Positions 18,591-27,749 of a stretch of 64,000 nt of DNA are shown in pieces; position 1 is the stretch's first letter; every line of letters starts with the position of its first letter. Both the position numbers and the translations under genes were made by a program. The DNA is from Aureimonas phyllosphaerae. GTDB taxonomy: Bacteria > Pseudomonadota > Alphaproteobacteria > Rhizobiales > Rhizobiaceae. Under the pieces are notes generated by a model that saw only the letters and a list, made by a program, of their open reading frames with translations, was not told the DNA's origin and ran no database searches. The stretch lies in assembly GCF_900113065.1 (NCBI RefSeq), contig NZ_FOOA01000003.1, positions 124,001 to 188,000 of the forward strand. Direction: 5' to 3'.

Positions 18591-20597
18591 ATGTTCTCCA
18601 ATATGGATCTACAGCAACTGGTCTTCGGGCGCCTGACGCTCGATGCCATTCCCCTCCACGATCCCATCCTGATCGTGACGTTCAGCGTGGTCGCCATCGG
18701 CGGCACGGCGCTGGTCGCCGCGCTGACCTACTACAAACTGTGGGGCTATCTCTGGAAGGAGTGGTTCACCACCGTCGATCACAAGAAGATCGGCATCATG
18801 TACTGCATCCTGGCGATCGTGATGCTGCTGCGCGGCTTCTCCGACGCCATTCTGATGCGCACGCAGCAGGCCATCGCCTTCGGCGCGAACGAGGGATACC
18901 TCCCCCCGCACCACTACGACCAGATCTTCACCGCCCACGGCGTGATCATGATCTTCTTCGTGGCGATGCCGTTCATCACCGGCCTGATGAACTACGTCGT
19001 GCCCCTGCAGATCGGCGCGCGCGACGTCGCCTTTCCGTTCCTCAACAACTTCTCGTTCTGGATGACGGTCGGCGGCGCGGTGATGGTGATGTTCTCGCTC
19101 TTCGTCGGCGAGTTCGCGCGCACCGGCTGGCTGGCGATGCCGCCCTTGTCGGGACCGGCGTATAGTCCGGGCGTCGGCGTCGATTACTACATCTGGGCCC
19201 TGCAGATCGCAGGCGTCGGAACGCTCCTGTCGGGCATCAACCTGATCGTGACGATCGTGAAGATGCGCGCGCCCGGCATGACCATGATGAAGATGCCGGT
19301 CTTCACCTGGACCTCGCTCTGCACCAACGTCCTCATCGTCGCCGCCTTCCCGGTGCTCACGGCGGTGATGACGCTTCTCTCGCTGGATCGCTACGTCGGG
19401 ACGAACTTCTTCTCGAACGATCTCGGCGGCAACCCGATGATGTACGTCAACCTCATCTGGATCTGGGGCCACCCGGAGGTCTACATCCTGATCCTGCCGG
19501 CGTTCGGCATCTTCTCCGAGGTCGTCTCGACCTATTCCTCGAAGCGTCTCTTCGGCTACGCCTCGATGGTCTACGCGACGGTCGTCATCACGATCCTCTC
19601 CTACCTCGTCTGGCTTCACCACTTCTTCACGATGGGCTCGGGCGCCAGCGTGAACTCGTTCTTCGGCATCACGACGATGATCATCTCGATCCCGACGGGC
19701 GCGAAGATCTTCAACTGGCTGTTCACGATGTATCGCGGGCGCATCCGGTTCGACGTGCCCATGCTCTGGAGCCTCGGCTTCATGGTCACCTTCGTGATCG
19801 GCGGCATGACCGGCGTGCTCCTTGCCGTTCCCCCCGCGGACTTCGTGCTGCACAACTCGCTGTTCCTGGTGGCGCACTTCCACAACGTCATCATCGGCGG
19901 TGTGCTGTTCGGCCTGTTCGCCGGCGTGAACTACTGGTTCCCGAAGGCCTTCGGCTTCAAGCTCGACGAGTTCTGGGGCAAGATGAGCTTCTGGTTCTGG
20001 CTCACCGGCTTCTGGTTCGCCTTCGCGCCGCTCTACGTGCTCGGCCTGATGGGCGTGACACGCCGCATGAACCACTTCGAGGATCCGTCGCTGCAGATCT
20101 GGTTCGTCATCGCGGCCTTCGGCGCCTTCCTGGTGGCGCTCGGCATCGCCTCGTTCCTCATCCAGATCTATGTGAGCATCAAGAACCGCGACAAGCTGCG
20201 CGACGTGACGGGCGATCCGTGGGGCGGACGCACGCTGGAATGGGCGACCTCCTCGCCTCCGCCGGCCTACAACTTCGCCTTCACGCCGATGATCCACGAC
20301 GGCGATGCCTGGTGGGACATGAAGCGCCGCGGCTACGTCCGTCCGCTCACCGGCTTCCGTCCCGTCCACATGCCCGCGAACACGGGTGCGGGCGTGATCC
20401 TGGCCGGCCTGTCGGTGGCCTGCGGCTTCGCCCTCGTCTGGTACATCTGGTGGCTGGCCGCCCTGTCCTTCGTCGCCATCATCGGAACGACGATCGTGCA
20501 CAGCTTCAACTACAAGCGCGATTTCTACATCCCGGCCGATGACGTGGCCCGGGCCGAGCAGGAGCGCACGCAGCTCCTGGCGACATCGGGAGTCTGA
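18591..20597 (+). CDS. cyoB: Cytochrome bo-type ubiquinol oxidase subunit I
   Basis: A 668-residue haem-copper oxidase catalytic subunit with about 15 membrane helices. The copper-B site is seen in [12 protein letters not shown] (His and cross-linked Tyr of helix VI) and the two adjacent histidines in [10 protein letters not shown]. The haem ligands appear in [11 protein letters not shown] and in [12 protein letters not shown]. The N-terminal extra helix before TTVDHKKIG is typical of CyoB. It reduces O2 to water with ubiquinol electrons and pumps protons. It lies 61 bp after cyoA and 3 bp before cyoC. Confidence 0.97.
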   Translation: MFSNMDLQQLVFGRLTLDAIPLHDPILIVTFSVVAIGGTALVAALTYYKLWGYLWKEWFTTVDHKKIGIMYCILAIVMLLRGFSDAILMRTQQAIAFGANEGYLPPHHYDQIFTAHGVIMIFFVAMPFITGLMNYVVPLQIGARDVAFPFLNNFSFWMTVGGAVMVMFSLFVGEFARTGWLAMPPLSGPAYSPGVGVDYYIWALQIAGVGTLLSGINLIVTIVKMRAPGMTMMKMPVFTWTSLCTNVLIVAAFPVLTAVMTLLSLDRYVGTNFFSNDLGGNPMMYVNLIWIWGHPEVYILILPAFGIFSEVVSTYSSKRLFGYASMVYATVVITILSYLVWLHHFFTMGSGASVNSFFGITTMIISIPTGAKIFNWLFTMYRGRIRFDVPMLWSLGFMVTFVIGGMTGVLLAVPPADFVLHNSLFLVAHFHNVIIGGVLFGLFAGVNYWFPKAFGFKLDEFWGKMSFWFWLTGFWFAFAPLYVLGLMGVTRRMNHFEDPSLQIWFVIAAFGAFLVALGIASFLIQIYVSIKNRDKLRDVTGDPWGGRTLEWATSSPPPAYNFAFTPMIHDGDAWWDMKRRGYVRPLTGFRPVHMPANTGAGVILAGLSVACGFALVWYIWWLAALSFVAIIGTTIVHSFNYKRDFYIPADDVARAEQERTQLLATSGV

Positions 20598-20600
20598 TCG

Positions 20601-21239
20601 ATGGCCCATGCAAACGCGGTGTCCGCTGCCGGCATCGAGAGCAACGAGCTGAAGTTCTACGTCGCGGAAGAGGAGGGCCACGCCGAGGGCGGCACCCTTC
20701 TCGGCTTCTGGCTCTACCTGATGAGCGACTGTCTCATCTTCGCCGTGCTCTTCGCCTGCTATGGCGTCTACGGGCGCTCCTACGCGGCCGGCCCCTCGGG
20801 GGCCGACCTCTTCGAGCTCGAACTCGTCGCCATCTCGACCGCCCTCCTCCTCGTGTCGTCGATCACCTACGGCATGGCGATGCTGGCGATGGAGAAGGGG
20901 TCCAAGGGGATGACGCTCGCCTGGCTCGCGGTGACCGGCGTCTTCGGCCTCGGCTTCCTCGGGGCCACGGCCTACGAGTTCCACCACCTGATCGAGATCG
21001 GCGCCGGTCCGCAGCGCTCGGCGTTCTTGTCCTCGTTCTTCGCGCTCGTCGGCACCCACGCGCTCCACGTCGCCTTCGGCGCGCTGTGGCTGGCCGTACT
21101 GATGGCGCAGGTCGTCTGGAAGGGCCTGATTCCGGAAAACCGCCGTCGACTGATGTGCCTGTCGATGTTCTGGCACTTCCTCGACGTCGTCTGGATCGGC
21201 GTCTTCTCCTTCGTCTACCTCATGGGGTCGCTGGCATGA
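20601..21239 (+). CDS. cyoC: Cytochrome bo-type ubiquinol oxidase subunit III
   Basis: A 212-residue membrane protein with five predicted helices, as in E. coli CyoC. Family features are [18 protein letters not shown] at about 34-51, the conserved glutamate in [11 protein letters not shown], and [17 protein letters not shown] at about 148-164. It begins three bases after the cyoB stop and its own stop overlaps the cyoD start in an ATGA junction. Confidence 0.96.
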   Translation: MAHANAVSAAGIESNELKFYVAEEEGHAEGGTLLGFWLYLMSDCLIFAVLFACYGVYGRSYAAGPSGADLFELELVAISTALLLVSSITYGMAMLAMEKGSKGMTLAWLAVTGVFGLGFLGATAYEFHHLIEIGAGPQRSAFLSSFFALVGTHALHVAFGALWLAVLMAQVVWKGLIPENRRRLMCLSMFWHFLDVVWIGVFSFVYLMGSLA

Positions 21240-21622
21240 GCGAGAAGCATCACGGGGCTCAGGTTGAGGTCCTGCACGACCACCACGAAGCCGGCCACGG
21301 CAGCTTCAAGGGCTATCTCACCGGCTTCATCCTGTCGGTCGTCCTGACGGCGATCCCGTTCTGGCTGGTGATGGGCGACGTCTTCGATTCGACCCGCGTC
21401 ACAGCCTTCGTTGTCATGGCCTTCGCGGCGGTGCAGATCGTGGTCCACATGGTCTACTTCCTGCACATGAACACGAAGTCCGAAGGCGGCTGGAACATGC
21501 TGGCCCTGATCTTCACCGTGGTGATCCTGATCATCACGATCGCCGGTTCGCTGTGGGTCATGTACCACCTCAACACGAACATGATGCCGGCCATGCAGCA
21601 CGATATGAGCCAGATGCCGTGA
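21236..21622 (+). CDS. cyoD: Cytochrome bo-type ubiquinol oxidase subunit IV
   Basis: A 128-residue protein with three helices. The motif [20 protein letters not shown] at about 24-43 and [13 protein letters not shown] at about 67-79 are the CyoD signatures. The C-terminus extends into a Met/His-rich tail ([16 protein letters not shown]), unlike the short E. coli end. It overlaps cyoC upstream and surf1 downstream (GTGA). Confidence 0.95.
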   Translation: MSEKHHGAQVEVLHDHHEAGHGSFKGYLTGFILSVVLTAIPFWLVMGDVFDSTRVTAFVVMAFAAVQIVVHMVYFLHMNTKSEGGWNMLALIFTVVILIITIAGSLWVMYHLNTNMMPAMQHDMSQMP

Positions 21623-22422
21623 CCGAGACCCGGCGCATGGCGCCGGGGCCGGACCCCACGAACCCGGCGGGGCGGCCTCGGAGCCGCCTTTCCCTTTTCA
21701 TTCTCGGCCTGTCCGGGCTCTTTGTCTTCGCGGTCCTCTTGGTTCTCGGGATCTGGCAGGTCCAGCGACTGTCCTGGAAGCTCGATCTCATCCAGCGCGT
21801 CGAGGCCCGCGTCAACGCGCCGCCGGCTGCGCCCCCCTCCCCCGCGCAATGGGCCGCCTTCGACGGGCCGAGCGAAGAATATCGTCGCGTGCGGCTCGAA
21901 GGCTCCTTCCGCAACGACCGCGAGACGTTCGTCCAAGCCCTCACTGAGCTCGGATCGGGCTTCTGGGTGATGACGCCGTTCGTCATGACGGACGGTACGA
22001 CGATCCTCGTCAATCGCGGCTTCGTGCCGGCGGACCGCCGTGATCCGGCGACCCGCGCCGCCGGGCAACAGCCGGGACCCGTGTCCATCACCGGACTCCT
22101 CCGCCTCGACGAGCCGGGGGGCGGCTTCCTGCGGTCGAACGATCCCGCCGCGGATCGCTGGTTCTCGCGCGACGTCGCGGCGATCGCCGAAAGGCGCGGG
22201 CTCGGGCCTGTCGCACCGTTCTTTATCGACCAGTCGGCCGGCGAGACGCCGGGCGGCATTCCCGTCGGCGGTCTGACCGTCGTCGCCTTCCGCAACCACC
22301 ACCTCGTCTACGCGCTGACCTGGTTCGCGCTCGCCACCATGCTGGCCGGCGCCGGCATCTGGATCGCGCGCGACGAGCGCCGCCGCCGCACGGCGTGGCG
22401 CGTCGCGGAGGCCAGCCGATGA
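21619..22422 (+). CDS. SURF1 family cytochrome oxidase assembly protein
   Basis: A 267-residue protein with the SURF1 layout of two membrane helices flanking a periplasmic domain. The N-terminal helix is followed by LGIWQVQRLSWKLDLI (about 38-53), and the C-terminal motif HLVYALTWFALA (about 231-242) is diagnostic. The second helix ends in basic residues. SURF1 proteins help insert haem into oxidase subunit I. The GTG start at 21619 overlaps the cyoD TGA. A SURF1 paralogue attached to a cyo operon suggests it is dedicated to the quinol oxidase. Confidence 0.9.
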   Translation: MTETRRMAPGPDPTNPAGRPRSRLSLFILGLSGLFVFAVLLVLGIWQVQRLSWKLDLIQRVEARVNAPPAAPPSPAQWAAFDGPSEEYRRVRLEGSFRNDRETFVQALTELGSGFWVMTPFVMTDGTTILVNRGFVPADRRDPATRAAGQQPGPVSITGLLRLDEPGGGFLRSNDPAADRWFSRDVAAIAERRGLGPVAPFFIDQSAGETPGGIPVGGLTVVAFRNHHLVYALTWFALATMLAGAGIWIARDERRRRTAWRVAEASR

Positions 22423-23777
22423 GCGCGCCCCTCGACAGCGCCGCGCCGGTTCCGCCCGCCACGCGCCTTGCCGAAATGCGCGCGCGTCTTCTTCACGGCG
22501 TCCCGCTCGAAGACTCAGCCGGGCGCAAGAATCTCCTGCTGCTCATCCAGCTGCGCTGGATCGCGGCGGCCGGGCAGATCGCCAGCATCGCCTTCGTCAC
22601 GCTGTTTCTCGGCGTCACCGTGCCCATCGCGCCGATGCTCGGCGTCATCCTCGGGCTCGTCCTCCTCAACCTCGGTAGTCTCCTGCGCCTTCGCCTGAAG
22701 CGCGGCGTGACGAACCTCGAACTCTTCGCCGCGCTGCTCTTCGATGTCGCGGGGCTGACGACCCAGCTCTATCTCAGCGGCGGCGCCGCCAACCCCTTCA
22801 CCTCGCTCTACCTTCTCCAGGTGACGCTCGGGGCGGTGCTCCTGAAGCCCTGGTCGTCGATCGCGCTCGTTCTGGTCACGGTGCTGTGCTTCGCCGGTCT
22901 CACGACGAACTACCGCCCGCTCGAATTCGTCGAGCAGGAGGGGCTTGGGCTGATGAGCCTGCACATCATCGGCATGCTCATCTGCTTCGCGCTGAACGCA
23001 GCGCTGCTGGTCGTCTTCGTCACGCGGATCGGCAACAACATCCGCGAGCGCGATGCGCGCCTTGCGGACCTGCGCCAGCACGCGGCGGAAGAGGACCACA
23101 TCGTGCGCATGGGCCTTCTGGCCTCCGGAGCGGCGCACGAACTCGGCACGCCGCTCTCGACCCTCTCGATCATCCTCGGCGACTGGCGCCGAATGCCCTC
23201 GCTCACCGCCAACCCGGAACTCGCGGACGAGATCGAGGCGATGCAGGCCGAGGTCCGACGCTGCAAGTCGATCGTCACCCACATCTTGATGTCGGCCGGC
23301 GAGGCGCGCGGTCTCGAAGCGGGCATGACGACGATGCACCAGTTCCTCGACGGGCTGGCGGCCGACTGGCGTGCGACGCGGCCCAACGCAAACCTCCGCT
23401 ACGAGAACAGCTTCGATCGCAACATGCCGATCGTCTCGGAATCGACGCTTCGTCAGGTCGTCTTCAACGTGCTCGACAACGCCTACGAGGTCTCGCCGGA
23501 CCGCATCCTGTTCCATGCCGCCCGCGTCGGCGACCAGCTACGCCTCCGGGTCGAGGATCGCGGCCCCGGCTTCGACCCGGCGATCCTCGCCTCGCTCGGC
23601 AAGCCCTACCAGTCCACCAAGGGGCGCCTCGGAGGCGGGCTCGGCCTGTTTCTCGTCTTCAACGTCCTTCGCAAGCTCGGCGGCAACGTCCATGCCGAAA
23701 ACCTGGCGAACGGCGGGGCGCTGGTCGAGCTGACCCTGCCGCTCGACGCCCTGTCGATCGAGGAGAACGCGACATGA
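22419..23777 (+). CDS. RegB/PrrB/ActS-type redox sensor histidine kinase
   Basis: A 452-residue kinase with about six N-terminal membrane helices. The segment GGAANPF at 121-127 matches the GGxxNPF quinone-binding motif of RegB proteins. The phosphoacceptor is His240 in GAAHELGTPLSTLS, the RegB-type H-box. Cys282 in VRRCKSI lies where the redox-sensing cysteine of RegB occurs. N and G boxes follow (NVLDNAYE, DRGPGFD, GGGLGLFLVF). It overlaps surf1 upstream and the response regulator downstream by four bases each. It probably senses quinone redox state, which the neighbouring oxidase would change. Confidence 0.92.
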   Translation: MSAPLDSAAPVPPATRLAEMRARLLHGVPLEDSAGRKNLLLLIQLRWIAAAGQIASIAFVTLFLGVTVPIAPMLGVILGLVLLNLGSLLRLRLKRGVTNLELFAALLFDVAGLTTQLYLSGGAANPFTSLYLLQVTLGAVLLKPWSSIALVLVTVLCFAGLTTNYRPLEFVEQEGLGLMSLHIIGMLICFALNAALLVVFVTRIGNNIRERDARLADLRQHAAEEDHIVRMGLLASGAAHELGTPLSTLSIILGDWRRMPSLTANPELADEIEAMQAEVRRCKSIVTHILMSAGEARGLEAGMTTMHQFLDGLAADWRATRPNANLRYENSFDRNMPIVSESTLRQVVFNVLDNAYEVSPDRILFHAARVGDQLRLRVEDRGPGFDPAILASLGKPYQSTKGRLGGGLGLFLVFNVLRKLGGNVHAENLANGGALVELTLPLDALSIEENAT

Positions 23778-24304
23778 GCGAACGCCTGCTGGTGGTGGTC
23801 GACGACGACGAGGCCTTCGCCAAGACGCTGAAGCGATCGTTCGAGCGCCGCGAATACGAGGTCGTTGTGGCGCCAGATGCCGAGGCGCTCCGCGCGTTCC
23901 TGACGGAGCGCACGCCCGGCTTTGCGGTCGTCGACCTGAAACTTGCCGGAAGCTCCGGTCTCGCCTGCGTCGAGATGCTGCACGAGCATGACCCCGACAT
24001 CCTGATCGTCGTCCTGACGGGCTTTGCCAGCATCGCGACGGCGGTCGAGGCGATCAAGCTCGGCGCCTGCCACTACCTTGCCAAGCCCGCCAACACCGAC
24101 GACATCGAGGCCGCCTTCGGGCGCGGCGCCGGTGATGCGAACGTGCCGCTGACCAACCGTCCGACTTCGATCAAGACGCTGGAATGGGAGCGCATCCACG
24201 AGGTGCTGGTCGAAACCGACTTCAACATCTCCGAGGCCGCGCGGCGCCTCGGCATGCATCGCCGCACGCTGGCGCGAAAGCTCGAGAAGCGCCCGATCAA
24301 GTGA
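23774..24304 (+). CDS. RegA/PrrA/ActR-type response regulator
   Basis: A 176-residue regulator. The receiver domain carries the acidic pocket DDDE at 10-13, the phosphoacceptor Asp54 (AVVDLKL), a Thr in VLTGFAS and Lys in LAKPA. A Fis-type helix-turn-helix ends the protein (NISEAARRLGMHRRTLARKL), very similar to RegA. Its start overlaps the kinase stop. In Rhodobacter and relatives, RegA controls respiratory and redox genes; here it may control its own operon. Confidence 0.92.
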   Translation: MSERLLVVVDDDEAFAKTLKRSFERREYEVVVAPDAEALRAFLTERTPGFAVVDLKLAGSSGLACVEMLHEHDPDILIVVLTGFASIATAVEAIKLGACHYLAKPANTDDIEAAFGRGAGDANVPLTNRPTSIKTLEWERIHEVLVETDFNISEAARRLGMHRRTLARKLEKRPIK

Positions 24305-24372
24305 CGGCGCCGCCCGTCCGCGCTATGGAGCCGGGTGCCGAACGCGGCGCGACGCAACCGGGATAGACGACG

Positions 24373-25074
24373 ATGACCGAGACGACCGCCTCGACCTCGA
24401 CACCAATCGAGGCGCTTCTCTTCGACCTCGATGGCACGCTGGCGCACACCGATCCCCTGCATCTCGTCGCCATGCGCGCGCTTCTGGAGGACGAGGGACT
24501 GGCGATCGACGAGGAGACCTTCGTCCGCCGCGTATCCGGCCAGCCGAACGATGCGGTCGGCCGCTATCTCTTCCCCGACCGCACGGCCGAAGAGCATCGC
24601 GACTTCATCGACCGCAAGGAAGCGCGGTTTCGCGACATGGCGGGCGAGTTGAAGCCGCTGGCGGGCGTCGTCGCCTTCATCGACCGGGCGCGCGCCGACG
24701 GTTTGCGCATCGCGCTCGTCACCAACGCGCCCCGCAAGAACGTCGCCTTCATGCTGGAGACGCTGGGGATCGCCGACCGGTTCGAGATCCGCATCTACGG
24801 TGACGAACTGGAGCGCGGCAAGCCCGACCCCCTGCCCTACCGGCTCGCGCTGGAGGCGTTCGGACTGACGCCGCATCAGGCGATCGCGTTCGAGGATTCG
24901 CTGCCGGGGCTAGCCGCGGCGAAGGGAGGCGGCCTCGTCTGCGTCGGGATCGCGACCAGCCGTTCGGTCGAGGAACTCACCGCCGCCGGGGCGGACTTCG
25001 CGGTCGAGGATTTCACCGACGCGTCGGTCGTCGCCCTCCATGACCGGCAGAACTGGAACCGCACTACGGCCTGA
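24373..25074 (+). CDS. HAD-superfamily hydrolase, beta-phosphoglucomutase-like
   Basis: A 233-residue cytosolic protein. HAD motif I is LLFDLDGTLAHTD (Asp18, Asp20), motif II LVTNAPRKN, motif III lysine in ERGKPDPLPY, and motif IV FEDSLPGLAAA. The helical cap inserted after motif I puts it in the phosphoglycolate phosphatase / beta-phosphoglucomutase subgroup. It probably dephosphorylates or isomerises a small sugar phosphate. It lies between the cyo operon and the carbohydrate island and converges with the aldolase-like gene. Confidence 0.88.
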   Translation: MTETTASTSTPIEALLFDLDGTLAHTDPLHLVAMRALLEDEGLAIDEETFVRRVSGQPNDAVGRYLFPDRTAEEHRDFIDRKEARFRDMAGELKPLAGVVAFIDRARADGLRIALVTNAPRKNVAFMLETLGIADRFEIRIYGDELERGKPDPLPYRLALEAFGLTPHQAIAFEDSLPGLAAAKGGGLVCVGIATSRSVEELTAAGADFAVEDFTDASVVALHDRQNWNRTTA

Positions 25075-25081
25075 AACGGGA

Positions 25082-25112
25082 CGCGCGCCGCCGGGGAGAT
25101 CGGCGGCGCGCG
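25082..25112. terminator. GC-rich hairpin between convergent genes
   Basis: A perfect 12-bp inverted repeat CGCGCGCCGCCG / CGGCGGCGCGCG with a 7-base loop. It lies 8 bp after the HAD stop and 11 bp before the stop of the opposite-strand gene. There is no U-tract, so its terminator role is only likely. Confidence 0.5.
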
Positions 25113-25122
25113 AAGGCGAACG

Positions 25123-26175
25123 TCAGGCGGCGCGAAGCGTCGCGGCCGGCTGGAGGTTCGCCTCGGTGACGGTGCGGTCGTCCTCCAGCGAGCGGGCCGC
25201 CTGAAGGCCGCCCTTCTGGAGTTCGCCGTGATAGGCGCGCACGGCCTCGTCCGGCGTCAGCGCGCCGTCGGCGACCTGACGCATCATCGAGACCATCGCC
25301 AGCGGATCCTCGGCCAGGTTGATCTTGCGGCCGAAGAGGGCGACGCGGGCGCCGTACTTCTCGGCCTGCGCGACCAGTTCGAACGTGTCGCGCGCGGTGC
25401 CGGCACCGCCGCCGAGCACGCCGACGACCAGCGTCGAATCGAAGCTCGCAAGCTCCTCGAGCGCCTTCGGACCGTTGTAGACGATCTTCAGGAATTCCGG
25501 CCGGTCGGCCTTCGAGACGCCCGCCAGAGACCGCAGGATGCAGTCGTTCATGTATTCGCCGAGCGCGTCGCGATCGAGGTCGAGCGGCACGTTCGGGTTG
25601 AACACCTCGTAGAAGTACTTGAACTCGTTGGCCGCCGCCTCGCGGCGGAACTCGGCGAACGCCTCCAGCGACTCGATGTCGGCGGCGAGATCGTTGTTGA
25701 AGGTCACGGAATACAGACCGAGATCGGTGCCCTTCACCGGCGCGCCCGGCTGCGGGAAGGTCGACCCGTAGCGCACGCGCGACAGCTCGGCCGTGCGGAA
25801 CGGCAGCGACGGGGCCCGCGTGTAGCGCTGGTGGCGCATGCCGCCCCAGCAGTCGGTCGTCTCGTTCGCGCGGATCGCCGGCTTCACGGCGCTGCCGTCG
25901 AAGGCGCCCCGCTCGTGCAGTTCGTCGAGGTTGGAGACCGACACCAGCATGATGTCGACGACGTCCTGGCGGATGATCGCCTCGATGGCGTCGAGAAATT
26001 CCTGGCGCGTGCGGCGGCGTCCCTGCGTTCCGTCCGGATTGCGCAGGAAGCCGGTGCCGCCGACACCCGATCCCATGTCGCTGTCCTTGGCGTCGGCGAT
26101 GATGAAATCCGACCGGCTGTAGCGCCCGGCGCGAATGTTCTGAAGCTTCTGGTCCAACCGGAGCACGGCGGTCAT
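25123..26175 (-). CDS. Class-I-aldolase-like TIM-barrel protein, unassigned substrate
   Basis: A 350-residue soluble protein with a recurring beta/alpha pattern (DFIIADAKD, VDIMLVSVSN, LGLYSVTFNN, KYFYEVFNP). The C-terminal half reads like a LacD/DhnA class I aldolase: FLKIVYNGP (Lys230, possible Schiff base), then STLVVGVLGGGAGTARDTFE and RVALFGRKINLAEDP as the phosphate-binding strands. I cannot name the substrate. It is divergent from the ADP-dependent-kinase-like gene, which suggests a kinase-aldolase pair. Start at 26175 was preferred; an ATG at 26256 would add 27 residues of atypical sequence. Confidence 0.65.
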   Translation of the reverse strand: MTAVLRLDQKLQNIRAGRYSRSDFIIADAKDSDMGSGVGGTGFLRNPDGTQGRRRTRQEFLDAIEAIIRQDVVDIMLVSVSNLDELHERGAFDGSAVKPAIRANETTDCWGGMRHQRYTRAPSLPFRTAELSRVRYGSTFPQPGAPVKGTDLGLYSVTFNNDLAADIESLEAFAEFRREAAANEFKYFYEVFNPNVPLDLDRDALGEYMNDCILRSLAGVSKADRPEFLKIVYNGPKALEELASFDSTLVVGVLGGGAGTARDTFELVAQAEKYGARVALFGRKINLAEDPLAMVSMMRQVADGALTPDEAVRAYHGELQKGGLQAARSLEDDRTVTEANLQPAATLRAA

Positions 26176-26472
26176 CCTCGGATCGTTGACGGGGTGCGCG
26201 CTCGGTTCGCGGACCGGACGTGCGACGCCGCAAGGTATAACTCCAAATTGTTTCATCGGAAATCTTTTTCTTCCAAATCTGCAGCGCGCTTCAGCGAGCC
26301 GACATTTGCGCTCTCGACGCATCAGAGGAGCGTCCTCCGGCCATCGACGCCCCTCTCCGCCCTCGCAGCCGCAGCATGAGGATGCTGCACGACAATGACG
26401 TTTTATGGTTGACCCCAGCCTCGCTTCCGCATGTTCCTGACGCGGATTGACGTGATCCTGCGGAGAGTTTCC
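26176..26472. promoter_or_regulatory. Divergent regulatory region with TCCAAAT direct repeats
   Basis: A 297-bp region, noticeably more AT-rich than its surroundings, between the aldolase-like gene (minus) and kinase-like gene (plus). It contains the heptamer TCCAAAT at 26242-26248 and again at 26272-26278, spaced 30 bp start to start, about three helical turns. DeoR-family regulators often bind repeated elements, and a DeoR gene lies in the same cluster. The assignment is inference. Confidence 0.45.
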
Positions 26473-27726
26473 ATGCACGACAGCGAAGCCGACTGGCGTG
26501 CCGCCTACGAGAGTCTGGTCCGCCGCCTGCCCGGCATGGCGCGCAGCGCCCGGCTGACGCTCTGCGGCATGAGCGCGTGCGTCGATGCCAGGATCGATCT
26601 GTCGAACGCGGCCGCTCTCTGGACGGCGGACCATCCGGATGCTGCCGCCTTCGCGTCGATGCTGAAGGATCGCGTCGCGCGCGGCGTCGGCGGCGAGGTG
26701 CGCGTCGAGTGGCCTGCCGGCCCCGCGTGGCTCGCCGAACACGTACCGGCCCGCTACGCGCTCGGCGGTGTCGGCCCGCAGGCCGGATGGGTGCTGACGA
26801 CGCTCGGCGCTCCAGCGATCGTCAACCTGTCGGACCGCAGCGCCCACATGCTGGCGCGCCTGCCCGGGAACCTGCTGCTGGCCGAGGGCGAGCGCACGGT
26901 GCGGGCGCGGTCGGTCCAGCCGCGCGGGGCGCGGCGGCCGGACATCTACATCTTCGAGTACACGGCGGGACGCGCCGTCGGCGACTGCATGCCGAACCGC
27001 TCGTCGCGCATCATCGTGCGCTTCGGCGATCCCGGCCTCGAGAAGGACGCGGCCTTCGACGGGCTGACGCCGCACCTCGCGCCGGAGGCCGGGACCGGCC
27101 TCGTCGCGGGCTTCAACTGCGTGCCGCCGGCCGATCTCGACGACGAGCTCGCTCGGGTATTCTCGCTGACGCGGCGCTGGCGCGACGCGGGCCTCTCCAC
27201 CGTGCACCTCGAGATGAGCACCTTCGAGGATGCGGCCTTAAGAGATCGCGTGCTCGACGGCGCTCGGGGTGCCGTGACCTCGCTTGGCATGAGTCATTCG
27301 GAATTGCGCGATCTCGCGCCCGGCGTCGCCGACGCCGACATGGCCTCGACGATGCGGACGCTCGGCGAGCGCCTGGGGCTCGATCGCGTCTGCGTCCATG
27401 CCGACCACTGGGCGCTGACCGTCACGCGGCGCGATGCGGACGTCGAGCGCGAGGCGCTGATGGCCGGTTGCCTCGTCGCCAGCACGCGGTCGATGGCCGG
27501 GCAGCCCGCCGTGCCGGAGGGCGTGGCGGACGGTGCGACGTTCCATCGCCCGCCCGTCCGAGACGGGGCGCTCGGCGGCGGCTGGACCTCGGTCGCCGTC
27601 CCAAGCCCCTATCACCCTGCACCCCTCACCACGCTTGGGCTCGGCGACACGTTCACCGCCGGTTGCCTCCTCGTTCTCGGCTCGGCGGGCAGTGCCGGCC
27701 GCCAGCGAATCCGCCAACGCGCCTGA
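26473..27726 (+). CDS. ADP-dependent phosphofructokinase/glucokinase family protein
   Basis: A 417-residue protein that fits the ADP-PFK/GK fold (PF04587), a branch of the ribokinase superfamily best known from archaea. Recognisable elements are GGVGPQAGWVLTTLG at about 97-111, DIYIFEYTAG at about 157-166, the acidic VHLEMSTFED at about 242-251, and the catalytic GLGDTFTAG loop with Asp392. The start at 26473 has GGAGAG just upstream. Members normally phosphorylate glucose or fructose 6-phosphate with ADP. Real substrate and phosphate donor are unknown here. It is followed by an SDR 23 bp away. Confidence 0.72.
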   Translation: MHDSEADWRAAYESLVRRLPGMARSARLTLCGMSACVDARIDLSNAAALWTADHPDAAAFASMLKDRVARGVGGEVRVEWPAGPAWLAEHVPARYALGGVGPQAGWVLTTLGAPAIVNLSDRSAHMLARLPGNLLLAEGERTVRARSVQPRGARRPDIYIFEYTAGRAVGDCMPNRSSRIIVRFGDPGLEKDAAFDGLTPHLAPEAGTGLVAGFNCVPPADLDDELARVFSLTRRWRDAGLSTVHLEMSTFEDAALRDRVLDGARGAVTSLGMSHSELRDLAPGVADADMASTMRTLGERLGLDRVCVHADHWALTVTRRDADVEREALMAGCLVASTRSMAGQPAVPEGVADGATFHRPPVRDGALGGGWTSVAVPSPYHPAPLTTLGLGDTFTAGCLLVLGSAGSAGRQRIRQRA

Positions 27727-27749
27727 CCGCGCGACATCAGGACAGTGCC

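Noticed and set aside
18609-21176. An 855-codon minus-strand open frame across cyoB and cyoC
   Set aside because: It is the complement of conserved oxidase genes, with low-complexity Arg/His/Glu composition and no family motif.
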